From NCBI RefSeq assembly GCF_037044555.1, contig NZ_CP146275.1, positions 1,034,501 to 1,098,500 of the forward strand: DNA of 64,000 bases. The letters run 5' to 3'. Positions 30,701 to 38,487 of the stretch are shown here, piece by piece. The number at the start of each line of letters is the position of its first letter. Positions within the stretch are counted from its first letter, which is position 1. The notes beneath the pieces are model-generated. The model had not been told where the DNA came from. It made no database searches and was given only the letters and a program-made list of their open reading frames with translations. A program made the translations under genes and the position numbers. Source of the stretch: Pelagibacterium nitratireducens (GTDB lineage: Bacteria > Pseudomonadota > Alphaproteobacteria > Rhizobiales > Devosiaceae).

Positions 30701-31075
30701 CCCAAAGCTCGAATCGGGCTTTCTGTAAATCTCCAGATCGGGCGCAATGGCCTCGGGATAGGTAAACGGCCAGGTCCCCGCCTCGGGCTCCACGAAAAAG
30801 TCGAACGGGTTGTAAACCGTCATGTCGGCAACGAGATCGACCTCGATCTTGAGCTCAGTCACCGGCTCGGGAAAGACGTATCGCGCCTGAAAGTTACCGT
30901 AGGGGTCCTGCTGAATATTGACGAAGTGATTGGAAGGACTGACTTTTAGCGAATGGCTGAGCACCTTGGTGCGCGAATGGGGGGCGGGCTGGAGCCGGAT
31001 GATCTGCGGGCCGAGAGTGACCGGTCGGTCGTACTTGTAGTGCGTGAGATGATAGATCGCGGCCTTGATCGCCAT
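27764..31075 (-). CDS. Transglutaminase-DUF2126 fusion protein (COG1305-COG4196)
   Basis: This is a very large 1103-aa protein. Residues 1-290 form a transglutaminase module (Bact_transglu_[20 protein letters not shown]; catalytic Cys in [11 protein letters not shown], His in [12 protein letters not shown], Asp in GLDPTSG). The rest is DUF2126, with a long conserved segment including [26 protein letters not shown] and [12 protein letters not shown]. The start at 31075 is fixed by AGGAG 7 nt upstream and by the family N-terminus. First gene of the three-gene cassette. A proteasome-like Anbu peptidase, a frequent companion, is not present here. Biochemistry is uncharacterised. Confidence 0.88.
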   Translation of the reverse strand: MAIKAAIYHLTHYKYDRPVTLGPQIIRLQPAPHSRTKVLSHSLKVSPSNHFVNIQQDPYGNFQARYVFPEPVTELKIEVDLVADMTVYNPFDFFVEPEAGTWPFTYPEAIAPDLEIYRKPDSSFGPLFKDLLASIDRTPKNTVDFVVELNARLQREIGYIVRLEPGVQTPEETLEKAKGSCRDTGWLLVNTLRHLGFAARFVSGYLIQLKPDLKALDGPSGTENDFTDLHAWCEVYLPGAGWVGLDPTSGLLTGESHIPLAATPHFANAAPISGLASFANVEFDFDMTVTRVAEHPRITKPFSDSDWVELCSRGRQIDQDLANNDVRLTMGGEPTFVSIDDFESGEWNADAVGPTKREKADILIRRLQQRFAPGGFLHYGQGKWYPGETLPRWTFSLYWRKDGEPVWKNPDLIAHETSDKTPSPDQAKAYLTEFAMALGLDGSTVQPAFEDPADWILKEGNLPENVDPTNPKLKDPEERMRMTRVFERGLTDPTGYVLPVQKWNAPAQASRWLTEVWQTRRGKLFLVAGDSPVGYRLPLGTLPHIPESDYPHIVAEDPTIPRAPLPPRDELPVASLVADEVIAQTQIEQEITDIEGKVRTALSVEPRDGRLTVFMPPTEKLEDYLELIAAAETAAEKLGLPVHIEGYSPPSDPRLNVIRVAPDPGVIEVNVHPATNWDECVSITEAVYEEARLSRLGADKFMIDGKHTGTGGGNHVVVGGATPNDSPFLRRPDLLKSLILHWQRHPSLSYLFSGLFIGPTSQAPRFDEARHDSLYELEIAMAQVPAPGEGDAPRPWLVDRLFRNLLVDVTGNTHRSEICIDKLYSPDGTTGRLGLVEFRGFEMPPNAKMSLAQQLLVRALIVRFWKDPIKGKLVRWGTRLHDRFMLPHYVWADFLDVLDDLRQHGYDFKPEWFQAQLEFRFPFCGEVTVAGHTLEIRQALEPWHVMGETGAIGGTVRYVDSSLERLQVKLTGAEPERYTVACNRRPVPLTKTDLSGVSVAGVRYKAWQPASGLHPELPVNTPLVFDVYDNWTGRAVGGCIYHVAHPAGRNYETFPVNANEAEARRLARFIANGHSAGSYDLPAEAPTPEFPLTLDLRRPHQWL

Positions 31076-31202
31076 AGGCAGACTCCTGATTGTTCCCACG
31101 CTCGCTTTGCAACGATAGCGGTAAAGCAAAGGCTTCCGCAATCGCGCTTTACCGGCAATGCGTTAGTCGGCATGGTCAGGGCCATCCACAAGGAGGGCTC
31201 TT

Positions 31203-31835
31203 ATGTTGCTGCACACGCTTTTCGTCATCGCTCTGGCCGCCGAATCGATGTCCGCGGCGCTGGCGGCGGGACGGCGCAACATGGACTGGTTCGGGGTCTG
31301 CGTTCTGGGATGCGTAACGGCGCTGGGCGGGGGTACGGCGCGGGATCTGCTGCTTGGTCACTACCCGCTGTTGTGGGTCGATCAGCCCGCCTATCTGCTG
31401 GTTACAACGGCCGCGGCGCTGTTCACAATTGCGGTGGCCCGGATCATGGAACGGCTCAAGCTGATCTTCCTGTTGCTCGATGCCGTGGGGCTCGTGGTGT
31501 TCACCATTTCGGGCTGCATGGTGGCCATGGAAATGGGCCAGCCGGTGTTGATCGTCATCGTGGCCGGAATCATTACAGGGTGCGTGGGGGGCGTCTTGCG
31601 TGACGTCTTGTGCAACGATGTGCCGTTGCTGTTTTCCGGTGAACTTTATGCCACGGTCTCGGCCATCACCGCCTGCGTGTTCTTTTTCGGAATACAGGCT
31701 GGATTTCCGGTCGAGCTAATGACGATAGCAGCCATGGTCTTAGGCTTTACGCTGCGGACACTGGCCATCGTCTTCAAGATCGAAATGCCACGCTTTGTCT
31801 ATGTCCCGGTGCGCGATCAGTCCTCCAAGAGGTAA
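31203..31835 (+). CDS. TRIC-family (UPF0126/YicG-like) cation channel protein
   Basis: This 210-aa membrane protein has seven predicted TM helices built from two repeated halves. Each half carries the glycine-rich turn typical of the family: LGGGTARDLLLG at about residues 41-52 and VGGVLRDVLCND at about 126-137. Bacterial and archaeal homologues form trimeric K+/Na+-permeable channels. The ribosome-binding site AAGGAGG is excellent. Divergent from the DUF2126 gene. Its last 19 bp overlap the end of the convergent deacylase gene. Confidence 0.88.
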   Translation: MLLHTLFVIALAAESMSAALAAGRRNMDWFGVCVLGCVTALGGGTARDLLLGHYPLLWVDQPAYLLVTTAAALFTIAVARIMERLKLIFLLLDAVGLVVFTISGCMVAMEMGQPVLIVIVAGIITGCVGGVLRDVLCNDVPLLFSGELYATVSAITACVFFFGIQAGFPVELMTIAAMVLGFTLRTLAIVFKIEMPRFVYVPVRDQSSKR

Positions 31836-32953
31836 CCCTGTCGGCTGGCCAGAGGCTCGGTGCCGACGATCTTGGCGATGGAATTGCCCGGCACGACGAA
31901 TTTGGCGACGTTGCGCGATATGACCCGGCCCGACGTGCCCGCAAGGATCGGTGTGCGCTCGGTAAAGGCACCGGGGCCGGCAAGGGCGATGAGATCGGCG
32001 ATGGGCTGGCCTTTCTCGACTTGATCGCCAAGCTCGACGCGGTAGGCGAGCAGCCCGGCCTGGTCGACGCGCAGCATTTCGGTGGCGCTCAGGGGGGATG
32101 GCGCGGGGGCTGGCCCAACCTTGGGCGGTGGGCCGGCAACAAACCCTTTGGCCCGAAAGAAGCCAAGGAGTCGGGCTGCGTCGTCCTTGCCGATATCGTC
32201 GAAAACATCGGGTTGGCCGCGATATTCGAGCGTTGCGGCGCGGGCTGAAAAGGGGATGGGCTTATCAGGATGGGCCTGGCGCAGGCGCGTCCAGAGCGAG
32301 GGCCAGACTTCGTCGAACGAGCCGCCGCCCGAGTCCTCTGCGGTCAGCTGGGCAACCGAGCCCATGTGGTCGGCAAGCTCTGAGAGTTCGGCCATGGAAT
32401 CGGGGGTGACGAACAGATGGACCAACGCTTCGTTGTCGCAATGGAGGTCAAGGACGTAGTCGGCGTCATAGGCTTCGGTCATCACCAGATGCCGCAATTT
32501 CTGCATGGCCGTGGTTGGCCTCTGGGTGTCGAGCCAGTCGCGCACCGCCTGGCGGATCATTGCGACATTGGCAGCTGCATCGTCGGTGAGGTTCTGGGCG
32601 ACCTTTGTGGCCACGGCGGCAAAGAGATCGGGCCAGCGGCGGTTGAAATTGGTGCCCGAGCGGAAGTCGTATCGTCCCAAATGGTCTTCGAACACCCGCT
32701 GGCCCATGCCAAGCGGGTTGACCATTGGAAAAATGGAGAAGCGGGCGCTGAGTTCGCCTTTTTCGTCGGCGGACTTGAGCAGCGGCAGAAGATGGTGCAG
32801 CGCCATGATGCCCGGCTGCTCGTCGGCATGGAGCGCGGCCTGCATATAGATTTTGGTCGCCGCGTCGGCGGGGCCGATCTTGAAAACCGTCAACTCGGAC
32901 GTCGTGCCGGGAGCATCGGCGTCGATGGTGTGGGTGATGCGGTCAAAGGCCAT
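31817..32953 (-). CDS. Succinylglutamate desuccinylase/aspartoacylase-like (M14-related) zinc amidohydrolase
   Basis: This 378-aa protein shows the M14-type zinc site: H42 and E45 in LHADEQPG and H171 in VLDLHCDNEA, with MVNPLGMGQR and RSGTNFNRRWPD between them. The C-terminal part (ADLIALAGPG, GRVISRN) looks like the beta-rich lid of ectoine-pathway deacetylase (DoeB/EutE)-type enzymes. These remove acyl groups from N-acyl amino acids. It lies 6 bp downstream of a polar amino acid importer on the same strand, so the importer's substrate is probably an N-acylated or conjugated amino acid cleaved here. The partner ectoine hydrolase gene is absent, so an ectoine role is unsupported. Confidence 0.82.
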   Translation of the reverse strand: MAFDRITHTIDADAPGTTSELTVFKIGPADAATKIYMQAALHADEQPGIMALHHLLPLLKSADEKGELSARFSIFPMVNPLGMGQRVFEDHLGRYDFRSGTNFNRRWPDLFAAVATKVAQNLTDDAAANVAMIRQAVRDWLDTQRPTTAMQKLRHLVMTEAYDADYVLDLHCDNEALVHLFVTPDSMAELSELADHMGSVAQLTAEDSGGGSFDEVWPSLWTRLRQAHPDKPIPFSARAATLEYRGQPDVFDDIGKDDAARLLGFFRAKGFVAGPPPKVGPAPAPSPLSATEMLRVDQAGLLAYRVELGDQVEKGQPIADLIALAGPGAFTERTPILAGTSGRVISRNVAKFVVPGNSIAKIVGTEPLASRQGYLLED

Positions 32954-32959
32954 GAGAAA

Positions 32960-33718
32960 TTACCGGATATATTTGGGACCGAAGCGCAGGCGCGGACGGG
33001 AGGTGGCGCGCTCTTTGGGCATGTGGCGCATCATGCGTTCATAAACGCGCCCGAAGACAAAGAAAATGACCATGGTAACGGCGAGAAACCATAGAGCAGC
33101 GACCGAAAAATGGAGGAAGGCGTTGTAGTCGCGCTCAAACAGGTTTTGCGCTGTGTTGAGGATATCACGCTGGGCATTGATGACCGGCAGGGTGAAATAG
33201 ACAAGCGCGGTCGAGTGGAAAAGAAACACGACTTCGTTTGTGTAGGCAGGCCAGGCAATGCGGATCGTGTTGGGCCATGTGACGGTCCTGAACACCTGAA
33301 AGGGGGTCATGCCGTAAGCGCGGGCGGCTTCGATTTCGCCGCGGGGAACCGTGCGCAGGGCGCCGTAGATGATTTCGGCGCTGTAGGCGGCGGTGTTCAT
33401 CACCAGGGCGAGCGGGCCGATGAAAAGCGGGTTCATCATCAGCCACGCAATGCCCAACGGGCGCCACCAGACAGCGTTGAGCGCCAGCATGATGGAATAG
33501 AACATGAAGAACTGGATAAACAGCGGCGAGCCGCGAAAAGCATAGATATAGGCCGAGCACAGGCGCCGGACGATGGGGTTTTTCGAGTTCTTGCCGAGCG
33601 CGAGCAGCACCGCAAAGACAAAGCCGATGGGCAGGGAAGCGGCCGCAAAATAGATGTTGAACAGTGCCGGTCCGGCGTAGAGCGGGATTTCGGCGAGCAG
33701 TGTTTCGATCAGGTCCAT
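32960..33718 (-). CDS. Polar amino acid ABC transporter permease (HisM/OccM-like)
   Basis: This 252-aa membrane protein of the HisM/HisQ class has YFAAASLPIGFVFAVLLALG, AFRGSPLFIQFFMFYSIML and EAA loop EIEAARAYGMTPFQVFRTVTWPNTIR (counted from E to R; quoted as adjacent pieces). It pairs with the permease gene immediately upstream (3-bp gap). Together with the binding protein and ATPase it forms a typical histidine/arginine/opine-type importer. Confidence 0.9.
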   Translation of the reverse strand: MDLIETLLAEIPLYAGPALFNIYFAAASLPIGFVFAVLLALGKNSKNPIVRRLCSAYIYAFRGSPLFIQFFMFYSIMLALNAVWWRPLGIAWLMMNPLFIGPLALVMNTAAYSAEIIYGALRTVPRGEIEAARAYGMTPFQVFRTVTWPNTIRIAWPAYTNEVVFLFHSTALVYFTLPVINAQRDILNTAQNLFERDYNAFLHFSVAALWFLAVTMVIFFVFGRVYERMMRHMPKERATSRPRLRFGPKYIR

Positions 33719-33721
33719 TGC

Positions 33722-34561
33722 CTAGCCCTCCACCGGCATGCCGCGCCGGGCCCAGGTCGTGAGCCGCGAAAAGCCCTTTTCCGAAAGCAGGGTGATGAGG
33801 ATGTAAAAGACAAACAGCGCAATGAAATAGGCCCAGCGCCAATCGCCGTGCACAAGGCCTGCCTGAGGCAGGAAGTTGGGGGAACCCAGTTGCCCCGCCC
33901 ACCAGACGATATCGGCGATCTGGAGCAGGGAAAGCAGCGATGTGGCCTTGATGAGCAGCAGCCAGACATTGGAAAGGCCGGGCAGGGCATAGACCCACAT
34001 CTGGCGGATATGGATGCGCGTCAAGACCTGAAAATCGCTCATGCCGTAGGCGCGCGCGGCTTCGAGTTGGCCCTGGGGCACCGCGCGCATGGCGCCGTGG
34101 ATGACGTTGGCTGTAAAGGCGCCAAAGATGATGCCCAGCGATACGCAGGCCAGGACAAGGTATTCATTGGTCGAGAGCAGCCAGTTCGCTTCGCCGCAGG
34201 GCGGCCAGTTGGCCTGCGTGGCGGCAATCGTGTCCGGGGTGCAGACCTGCATGGCCCAGACCCATTCCACACCCTGTTCGAACGCCAGCGGGAAAAACAG
34301 GAAGAACAGCACGTCGGGAACGCCGCGCACCATGCTGACATAGATCGTGCCGATGGCCCGCAGGGGCGTGAAGCGCGAGGCCTTTGCCATGGCGCCCAAA
34401 AGCCCGAAGACAAGCGCAAGGCAGCCGCCGAAGACGGCAGCCATGATGGTGAAGCGGAAACTGGCGTACCAGTTGAGGTGCTTGCCGTTTGTCAGATAGC
34501 CAAGCCAGAAGGCGATATCGTCGCCCACCAGATCGAAAAGCCAGAAGCCGTCAGCGTCCAC
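33722..34561 (-). CDS. Polar amino acid ABC transporter permease (HisQ/OccQ-like) with an extended loop
   Basis: This 279-aa protein has a BPD_transp domain and EAA loop (QLEAARAYGMSDFQVLTRIH). Between the third and fourth helices an extra loop of about 40 residues (VCTPDTIAATQANWPPCGE) contains two Cys, longer than in E. coli HisQ. The segment may reach the periplasm and modulate substrate or binding-protein contact; that is inference. The start at 34561 lies just beyond the hairpin at 34584-34618. Confidence 0.88.
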   Translation of the reverse strand: MDADGFWLFDLVGDDIAFWLGYLTNGKHLNWYASFRFTIMAAVFGGCLALVFGLLGAMAKASRFTPLRAIGTIYVSMVRGVPDVLFFLFFPLAFEQGVEWVWAMQVCTPDTIAATQANWPPCGEANWLLSTNEYLVLACVSLGIIFGAFTANVIHGAMRAVPQGQLEAARAYGMSDFQVLTRIHIRQMWVYALPGLSNVWLLLIKATSLLSLLQIADIVWWAGQLGSPNFLPQAGLVHGDWRWAYFIALFVFYILITLLSEKGFSRLTTWARRGMPVEG

Positions 34562-34583
34562 GCGCGTGCCCCTTGCGTGCGAC

Positions 34584-34618
34584 GTCCGGCGGGCAGCTCG
34601 GTTGGCTGCCCGCCGGAC
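34584..34618 (-). other. Strong intercistronic hairpin between amino acid-binding protein and permease genes
   Basis: GTCCGGCGGGCAGC and GCTGCCCGCCGGAC are a perfect 14-bp inverted repeat with a 7-nt loop. It lies 12 bp after the binding-protein stop and 22 bp before the permease start. There is no U-tract. Its role is probably partial attenuation or 3'-end protection of the binding-protein message. Confidence 0.7.
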
Positions 34619-34630
34619 ACCGGTTTGCGA

Positions 34631-35383
34631 TTATTCGGTGTAGAAGGGACCCGCGCCGTCGAACCATTCGGCGATCAGCGCGTCTACGGTGCCGTCCGCC
34701 TTGAGCGCCGTGAGCGCTTCGTCGAGCGTTGCAAGCAGTTCGGTGTCTTCCTTGCGGACGCCGCCACCGACACCGCCGCCGATCATGACGTCGGGGCCGA
34801 ACATTTCGAGCGCACCGCCCGAGTTTTCGACGACAGGATCGAGCGAGGAGCCGTCAGCGAGCACCACGTCGACATTGCCTGCGGCCAGATCGGCGATCGA
34901 CTGATCGAAGGTGGCAAACGAGACGATGGTGTTATCGGCGGCAAAGTTTTCCTCGGCATAGGCTGCCTGGATGGTGTTGCCCTGAACGCCGATGCGCACG
35001 CCGGAGGGGTTCTCGATATCGATGCCGGCGCCGGTCGCCGCGATGTAGTTGGAGGGATCGGGCGGGAAATAATCCTGGGTGAAGTTGATGGTCTCGAGCC
35101 GTTCGTCGGTGATCGACATGCCGGCCATGATGACATCATAGTTGCCCGCGACCAGGTTGGGGATGATGGGGTCCCATTCGCTCTGCACGAATTCGCAGGT
35201 CATGCCAGTCTGTTCGCAGATGGCGTTGCCCAGATCGATTTCAAATCCGTCCAGGTCGCCCGCGTCGTTGACGAAGTTCCACGGCGCATAGGCGCCTTCG
35301 GTGCCGATGCGCAGGGTTTCCTGGGCATTGGCCGCTGTCGAAAGTGCTGCCAGAGCGAGCGTGGCGAGTATCACCTTTTTCAT
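34631..35383 (-). CDS. Polar amino acid ABC transporter substrate-binding protein
   Basis: This 250-aa precursor has signal peptide MKKVILATLALAALSTAANA. SBP_bac_3 motifs follow: LRIGTEGAYAPWNFVNDAGD, GFEIDLGNAICEQTGMTCEFV (in two adjacent pieces), and NYDVIMAGMSITDERLETINFT. C39/C46-like spacing in the CEQTGMTCEF loop matches the disulfide of histidine/lysine-arginine-ornithine-binding proteins. The start is the ATG at 35383 with AGGGAAC upstream. Substrate is probably a basic or conjugated amino acid, given the M14 deacylase at the end of the operon. Confidence 0.9.
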   Translation of the reverse strand: MKKVILATLALAALSTAANAQETLRIGTEGAYAPWNFVNDAGDLDGFEIDLGNAICEQTGMTCEFVQSEWDPIIPNLVAGNYDVIMAGMSITDERLETINFTQDYFPPDPSNYIAATGAGIDIENPSGVRIGVQGNTIQAAYAEENFAADNTIVSFATFDQSIADLAAGNVDVVLADGSSLDPVVENSGGALEMFGPDVMIGGGVGGGVRKEDTELLATLDEALTALKADGTVDALIAEWFDGAGPFYTE

Positions 35384-35451
35384 TGCTGAAGTTCCCTTTG
35401 TTGGTTGGTGAAGCGACCGGGTCCCTTGTTGCATGATGGTTGCCGCCCCGG

Positions 35452-36219
35452 TCAGGCGTGACCGGCGGCGCCTAAGAACTGGCGCAGCCTGTCGGATTTG
35501 GTGGCGCCGAAGACTTCATCGACAGTGCCCTGTTCCTCGATCTTGCCCAGATGGAGGAAAACGACCCGGTCGGAGACTTCGCGCGCAAATTTCATGTCAT
35601 GGGTAACAAGGATCATGGTGCGACCCTCGTCGGCCAGCATCTTGATGACGCCCAGCACCTCGACCTCGAGCTCGGGATCGAGCGCCGATGTGGGCTCGTC
35701 GAAAAGCATGATCCTGGGATTGATGCAGAGGGCGCGTGCAATGGCCGCGCGCTGCTGCTGGCCGCCGGAAAGCTGGGCTGGAAAGGCATCGACCTTGGCC
35801 GAAATCCCAACCTTTTCGAGCAGGGCAAGCGCCTGTTCGCGCACTTCGGCCTTGTCGCGTCTTTGCACAAGGAGCGGTGCTTCCATGACGTTTTCCAGGA
35901 TCGTCATGTGCGACCACAGATTGAACGACTGGAACACCATGCCAAGCTTGGAGCGGATACGGCGCAACTGCAGGGGATCGGTAGGGTGACGGTCGGGCCC
36001 TTCGGCCGAAAGCGAAACGTGCTCGCCGTCGATTGTGACGTCGCCCTGATTGGGGATTTCGAGCATGTTGATACAGCGCAAGAGGGTTGATTTGCCCGAT
36101 CCCGACGACCCGATCAGCGAGACGACATCCCCGGCCCTGGCATCGAGTGAAACGCCCTTGAGGACTTCGAGACTGCCAAAGGACTTGTGGAGGTCCGTGA
36201 TCTCCAGAATTTGCGCCAT
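35452..36219 (-). CDS. Polar amino acid ABC transporter ATP-binding protein (HisP/OccP-like)
   Basis: This 255-aa ATPase has Walker A GSSGSGKST, Q-loop MVFQSFNLWSHMTILENVMEA (Q within the first five residues), signature LSGGQQQRA, Walker B IMLFDEPTSALD and switch His in VTHDMKFA. HisP-specific NLWSHMT is present. It is the first gene of the operon; the open frame extends some 400 codons further upstream but only as antisense of the GGDEF gene. The start is the ATG at 36219. Confidence 0.92.
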   Translation of the reverse strand: MAQILEITDLHKSFGSLEVLKGVSLDARAGDVVSLIGSSGSGKSTLLRCINMLEIPNQGDVTIDGEHVSLSAEGPDRHPTDPLQLRRIRSKLGMVFQSFNLWSHMTILENVMEAPLLVQRRDKAEVREQALALLEKVGISAKVDAFPAQLSGGQQQRAAIARALCINPRIMLFDEPTSALDPELEVEVLGVIKMLADEGRTMILVTHDMKFAREVSDRVVFLHLGKIEEQGTVDEVFGATKSDRLRQFLGAAGHA

Positions 36220-36350
36220 TCGGTACGGGTTTGCCCCTGTTGGTTTTGCCGAGTCCGTGCAGACGCCCTTTGCCCAAAAGAAAGCGTTCACGGCGACAGG
36301 AAAACAGAAAGCGCCACGATTCAAAAGCGAAAACGACAGTTTCGTGTAGC

Positions 36351-36373
36351 TTTTTCTACCAAACGGTAAAAAA
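36351..36373. promoter_or_regulatory. AT-rich imperfect palindrome in the region upstream of the amino acid importer
   Basis: TTTTTCTACC, AAAC, GGT and AAAAAA form a near-symmetric element, 132 bp upstream of the ATPase start and 108 bp before the GGDEF start. The shared 261-bp gap holds no other obvious signal. It could be an operator for the importer operon; the regulator is unknown. Confidence 0.35.
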
Positions 36374-36480
36374 CGGGCGCGCCATGATAACCGTTTGGAT
36401 ACCAGTCCGCCAAGTTGACTTCGGCCCTCAACATGGCCGGTGATAGGGTTCGGTTCGACGCAAACCAGATTCGCTGGCAC

Positions 36481-37632
36481 ATGGGTTTCGATTACAATTC
36501 GCTTCTGATGGCATCGGGTGCAGCGGGGGTTGCGCTCTGTTTCACGCTGATGAGTTCGTGGCTGCGTGAACGGGGATCGACATTTCTCCTCACCTGGGCG
36601 GCGTGCATTGCCATCATCATTGCGGCGATCGTCGTCTTCTCTGTTTTCCACAGCACGGTAAACGTGTGGCATTCGATGCTTGCCGGGGTGCTTCTGACCT
36701 CGGCCTTCGCGATCAGTTATGGCGGGTTCACTCAATTCAGCACCGGCCGGTTTGAAACGGGAAGGGTGGCGGTTCTCGCGCTCATCAGTGCGGCACCGAT
36801 CGCTGTAAGCGCCGCCCTTGGCCTTGACGGATTGAGCTTTCTTTTCATCAACCTGATGAGCGCGTTGCTTTTGGGTTTTTGCGGCCATCAGTATTGGACG
36901 GCGCGGGCCGAATCGCCTGGGCCGATCACCGCCATTGCCGCACTGCACGCGATGCTGGCCGTATCCTATGTGTTCTGCGTCTTCGCAATTGCGGTCGAAA
37001 CGCCGCTCTACCTGCATGGGCAGGTGCCCGACAATTGGGCCGAAGCGCTCAATCTGATGGTTTCGGTTATCGCTCTGACCGGGATTGGCGGGCTTTTCGT
37101 AACCGTGCATCAGGAACGGATCAGCCGCAGGCACCGGCACGCCTCGCTGATCGATCCGCTGACGGGGTTGAGCAACCGGCGCGCACTCTTTGAAAGATTT
37201 CCCGAAGGGCAGGTACCGCAGGGCGCCGGATTGATCGTTTTCGACCTCGATGATTTCAAGGGGCTCAACGACCGCTACGGGCATGGGTTCGGCGATATGG
37301 TGTTGCGCGGCTTTGCCCGCATGCTCGAGGACAATTGCCGCGGCGAGGACATGGCCGTGCGACTGGGCGGAGAGGAATTCGTTCTGGTGCTGCCCGAGAG
37401 TTCGGCCAGCCACGCGCTCGCCCTGGCCGAGCGCATCCGCAGCGCGATGGGACGGTCGACCCATGCCATCGACGGTGAGCCTGTGATCTGTACGGTCAGT
37501 GCCGGCGTTGCCGTCGCCGAAAAGCCGGGGCTGAGTCTGGATACGTTGATCCGCAAGGCGGACAATGCGCTCTATCTCTCCAAGCGGTCGGGACGCAATC
37601 GGGTATCCCAGACCACCTCGTCAGCGGCCTGA
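36481..37632 (+). CDS. Membrane-bound GGDEF diguanylate cyclase
   Basis: This protein is about 383 aa: six predicted TM helices (about 1-200), a short linker, then a GGDEF domain (about 220-380). The active-site signature is GGEEF (RLGGEEFVLVLP). The metal Asp lies in IVFDLDDFKGLNDRYGHGFGD, and LIDPLTGLSNRRALFERFP opens the domain. It should make cyclic di-GMP from GTP. No EAL domain is present. No RxxD inhibitory site is obvious five residues before GGEEF (sequence there is DMAVRL). The start is uncertain: ATG 36481 gives the usual family N-terminus; ATG 36433 and TTG 36415 are alternatives. Confidence 0.87.
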   Translation: MGFDYNSLLMASGAAGVALCFTLMSSWLRERGSTFLLTWAACIAIIIAAIVVFSVFHSTVNVWHSMLAGVLLTSAFAISYGGFTQFSTGRFETGRVAVLALISAAPIAVSAALGLDGLSFLFINLMSALLLGFCGHQYWTARAESPGPITAIAALHAMLAVSYVFCVFAIAVETPLYLHGQVPDNWAEALNLMVSVIALTGIGGLFVTVHQERISRRHRHASLIDPLTGLSNRRALFERFPEGQVPQGAGLIVFDLDDFKGLNDRYGHGFGDMVLRGFARMLEDNCRGEDMAVRLGGEEFVLVLPESSASHALALAERIRSAMGRSTHAIDGEPVICTVSAGVAVAEKPGLSLDTLIRKADNALYLSKRSGRNRVSQTTSSAA

Positions 37633-37637
37633 AGACC

Positions 37638-38477
37638 TCATCGCGCCGGGCCGGTTTGCACCGGCGCATCGTCGCGTCCACCCCATTCGGTCCAGGACCC
37701 GTCATAGAGCGCCACCTTTTCGGCGCCAATGGTGTCGAGCGCCAGCGCCAAGACAGCCGCGGTGACACCCGAACCGCAGGAGGTGATGACCGGCTTTTGC
37801 GGATCGATACCGGCAGCCCGAATAGCCGCTTCCAGTTCGTCGCGGGGCTTGAGGGTGCCATCGGCAATGAGGGTATCGAAGGGGAGGTTGCGGCTGTGTG
37901 GAATATGGCCCGATTTGAGCCCGGCACGCGGCTCGGGCGTGTCGCCGGCAAAGCGGGCAGCGCCACGGGCGTCGAGTATCTGCTGGCCCGATTGGCTGGC
38001 GGCGAGAACCTCATGGAAGCTCGCGACGGCGTCGTCATCGCATTTTGCGTCAAATGTTGCCGGCGGGGCGACCGAATTGCCAGTGTCGAGTGGACGATTT
38101 TCGGCTCGCCATCTCGGCCCGCCGCCCTCGAGAATTTTGACATCCCGGGCACCCATGACCGTGAAGGTCCACCAGGCGCGTGGGGCTGAAAACAGGCCCG
38201 CCTCGTCATAAACGACAAGGGTTTTATCCGAGGCGATGCCCAGCGCACCGGCCATCGCGGAGAACGTTTCCGCGTCTGGCAGCATGTGGGGCAGGCCCGA
38301 GGCGATGTCGGCGTTCTTGTCGAGATCGAAAAAGATCGCGCCGGGGACATGTCCGGCCACATATTCCGCATGGGCGTTGCGCCCGGAATTGGGCATGTGC
38401 CAGGACGCATCGATCACCTGAATATCGGGGTCGTCGAGGTGATCTGCGAGCCATTGGGTCGTGACGAAACGGGACAT
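37638..38477 (-). CDS. sseA: 3-mercaptopyruvate sulfurtransferase (rhodanese family)
   Basis: This 279-aa protein has two rhodanese domains. The C-terminal one carries the catalytic loop CGSGVTA, which marks 3-mercaptopyruvate over thiosulfate specificity. HVPGAIFFDLDKNADIASGLPHMLP and GHIPHSRNLPFDTL are typical tandem-rhodanese segments. It transfers sulfur from 3-mercaptopyruvate to acceptors such as cyanide or thioredoxin. The start is the ATG at 38477 with TAAGGAGA. It follows the nucleoside hydrolase gene by 10 bp and may be co-transcribed with it, although no pathway link is evident. Confidence 0.92.
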   Translation of the reverse strand: MSRFVTTQWLADHLDDPDIQVIDASWHMPNSGRNAHAEYVAGHVPGAIFFDLDKNADIASGLPHMLPDAETFSAMAGALGIASDKTLVVYDEAGLFSAPRAWWTFTVMGARDVKILEGGGPRWRAENRPLDTGNSVAPPATFDAKCDDDAVASFHEVLAASQSGQQILDARGAARFAGDTPEPRAGLKSGHIPHSRNLPFDTLIADGTLKPRDELEAAIRAAGIDPQKPVITSCGSGVTAAVLALALDTIGAEKVALYDGSWTEWGGRDDAPVQTGPAR

Positions 38478-38487
38478 CAATTTCTCC

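Noticed and set aside
31817..32953. Ectoine degradation (DoeB/EutE) role for the M14-like enzyme
   Set aside because: No ectoine hydrolase, transaminase or EhuB-like transporter genes accompany it, so only a general deacylase role is supported.
33110..35389. 759-codon plus-strand frame opposite the amino acid importer
   Set aside because: Spans three real genes on the other strand; composition is that of a reverse-strand shadow.
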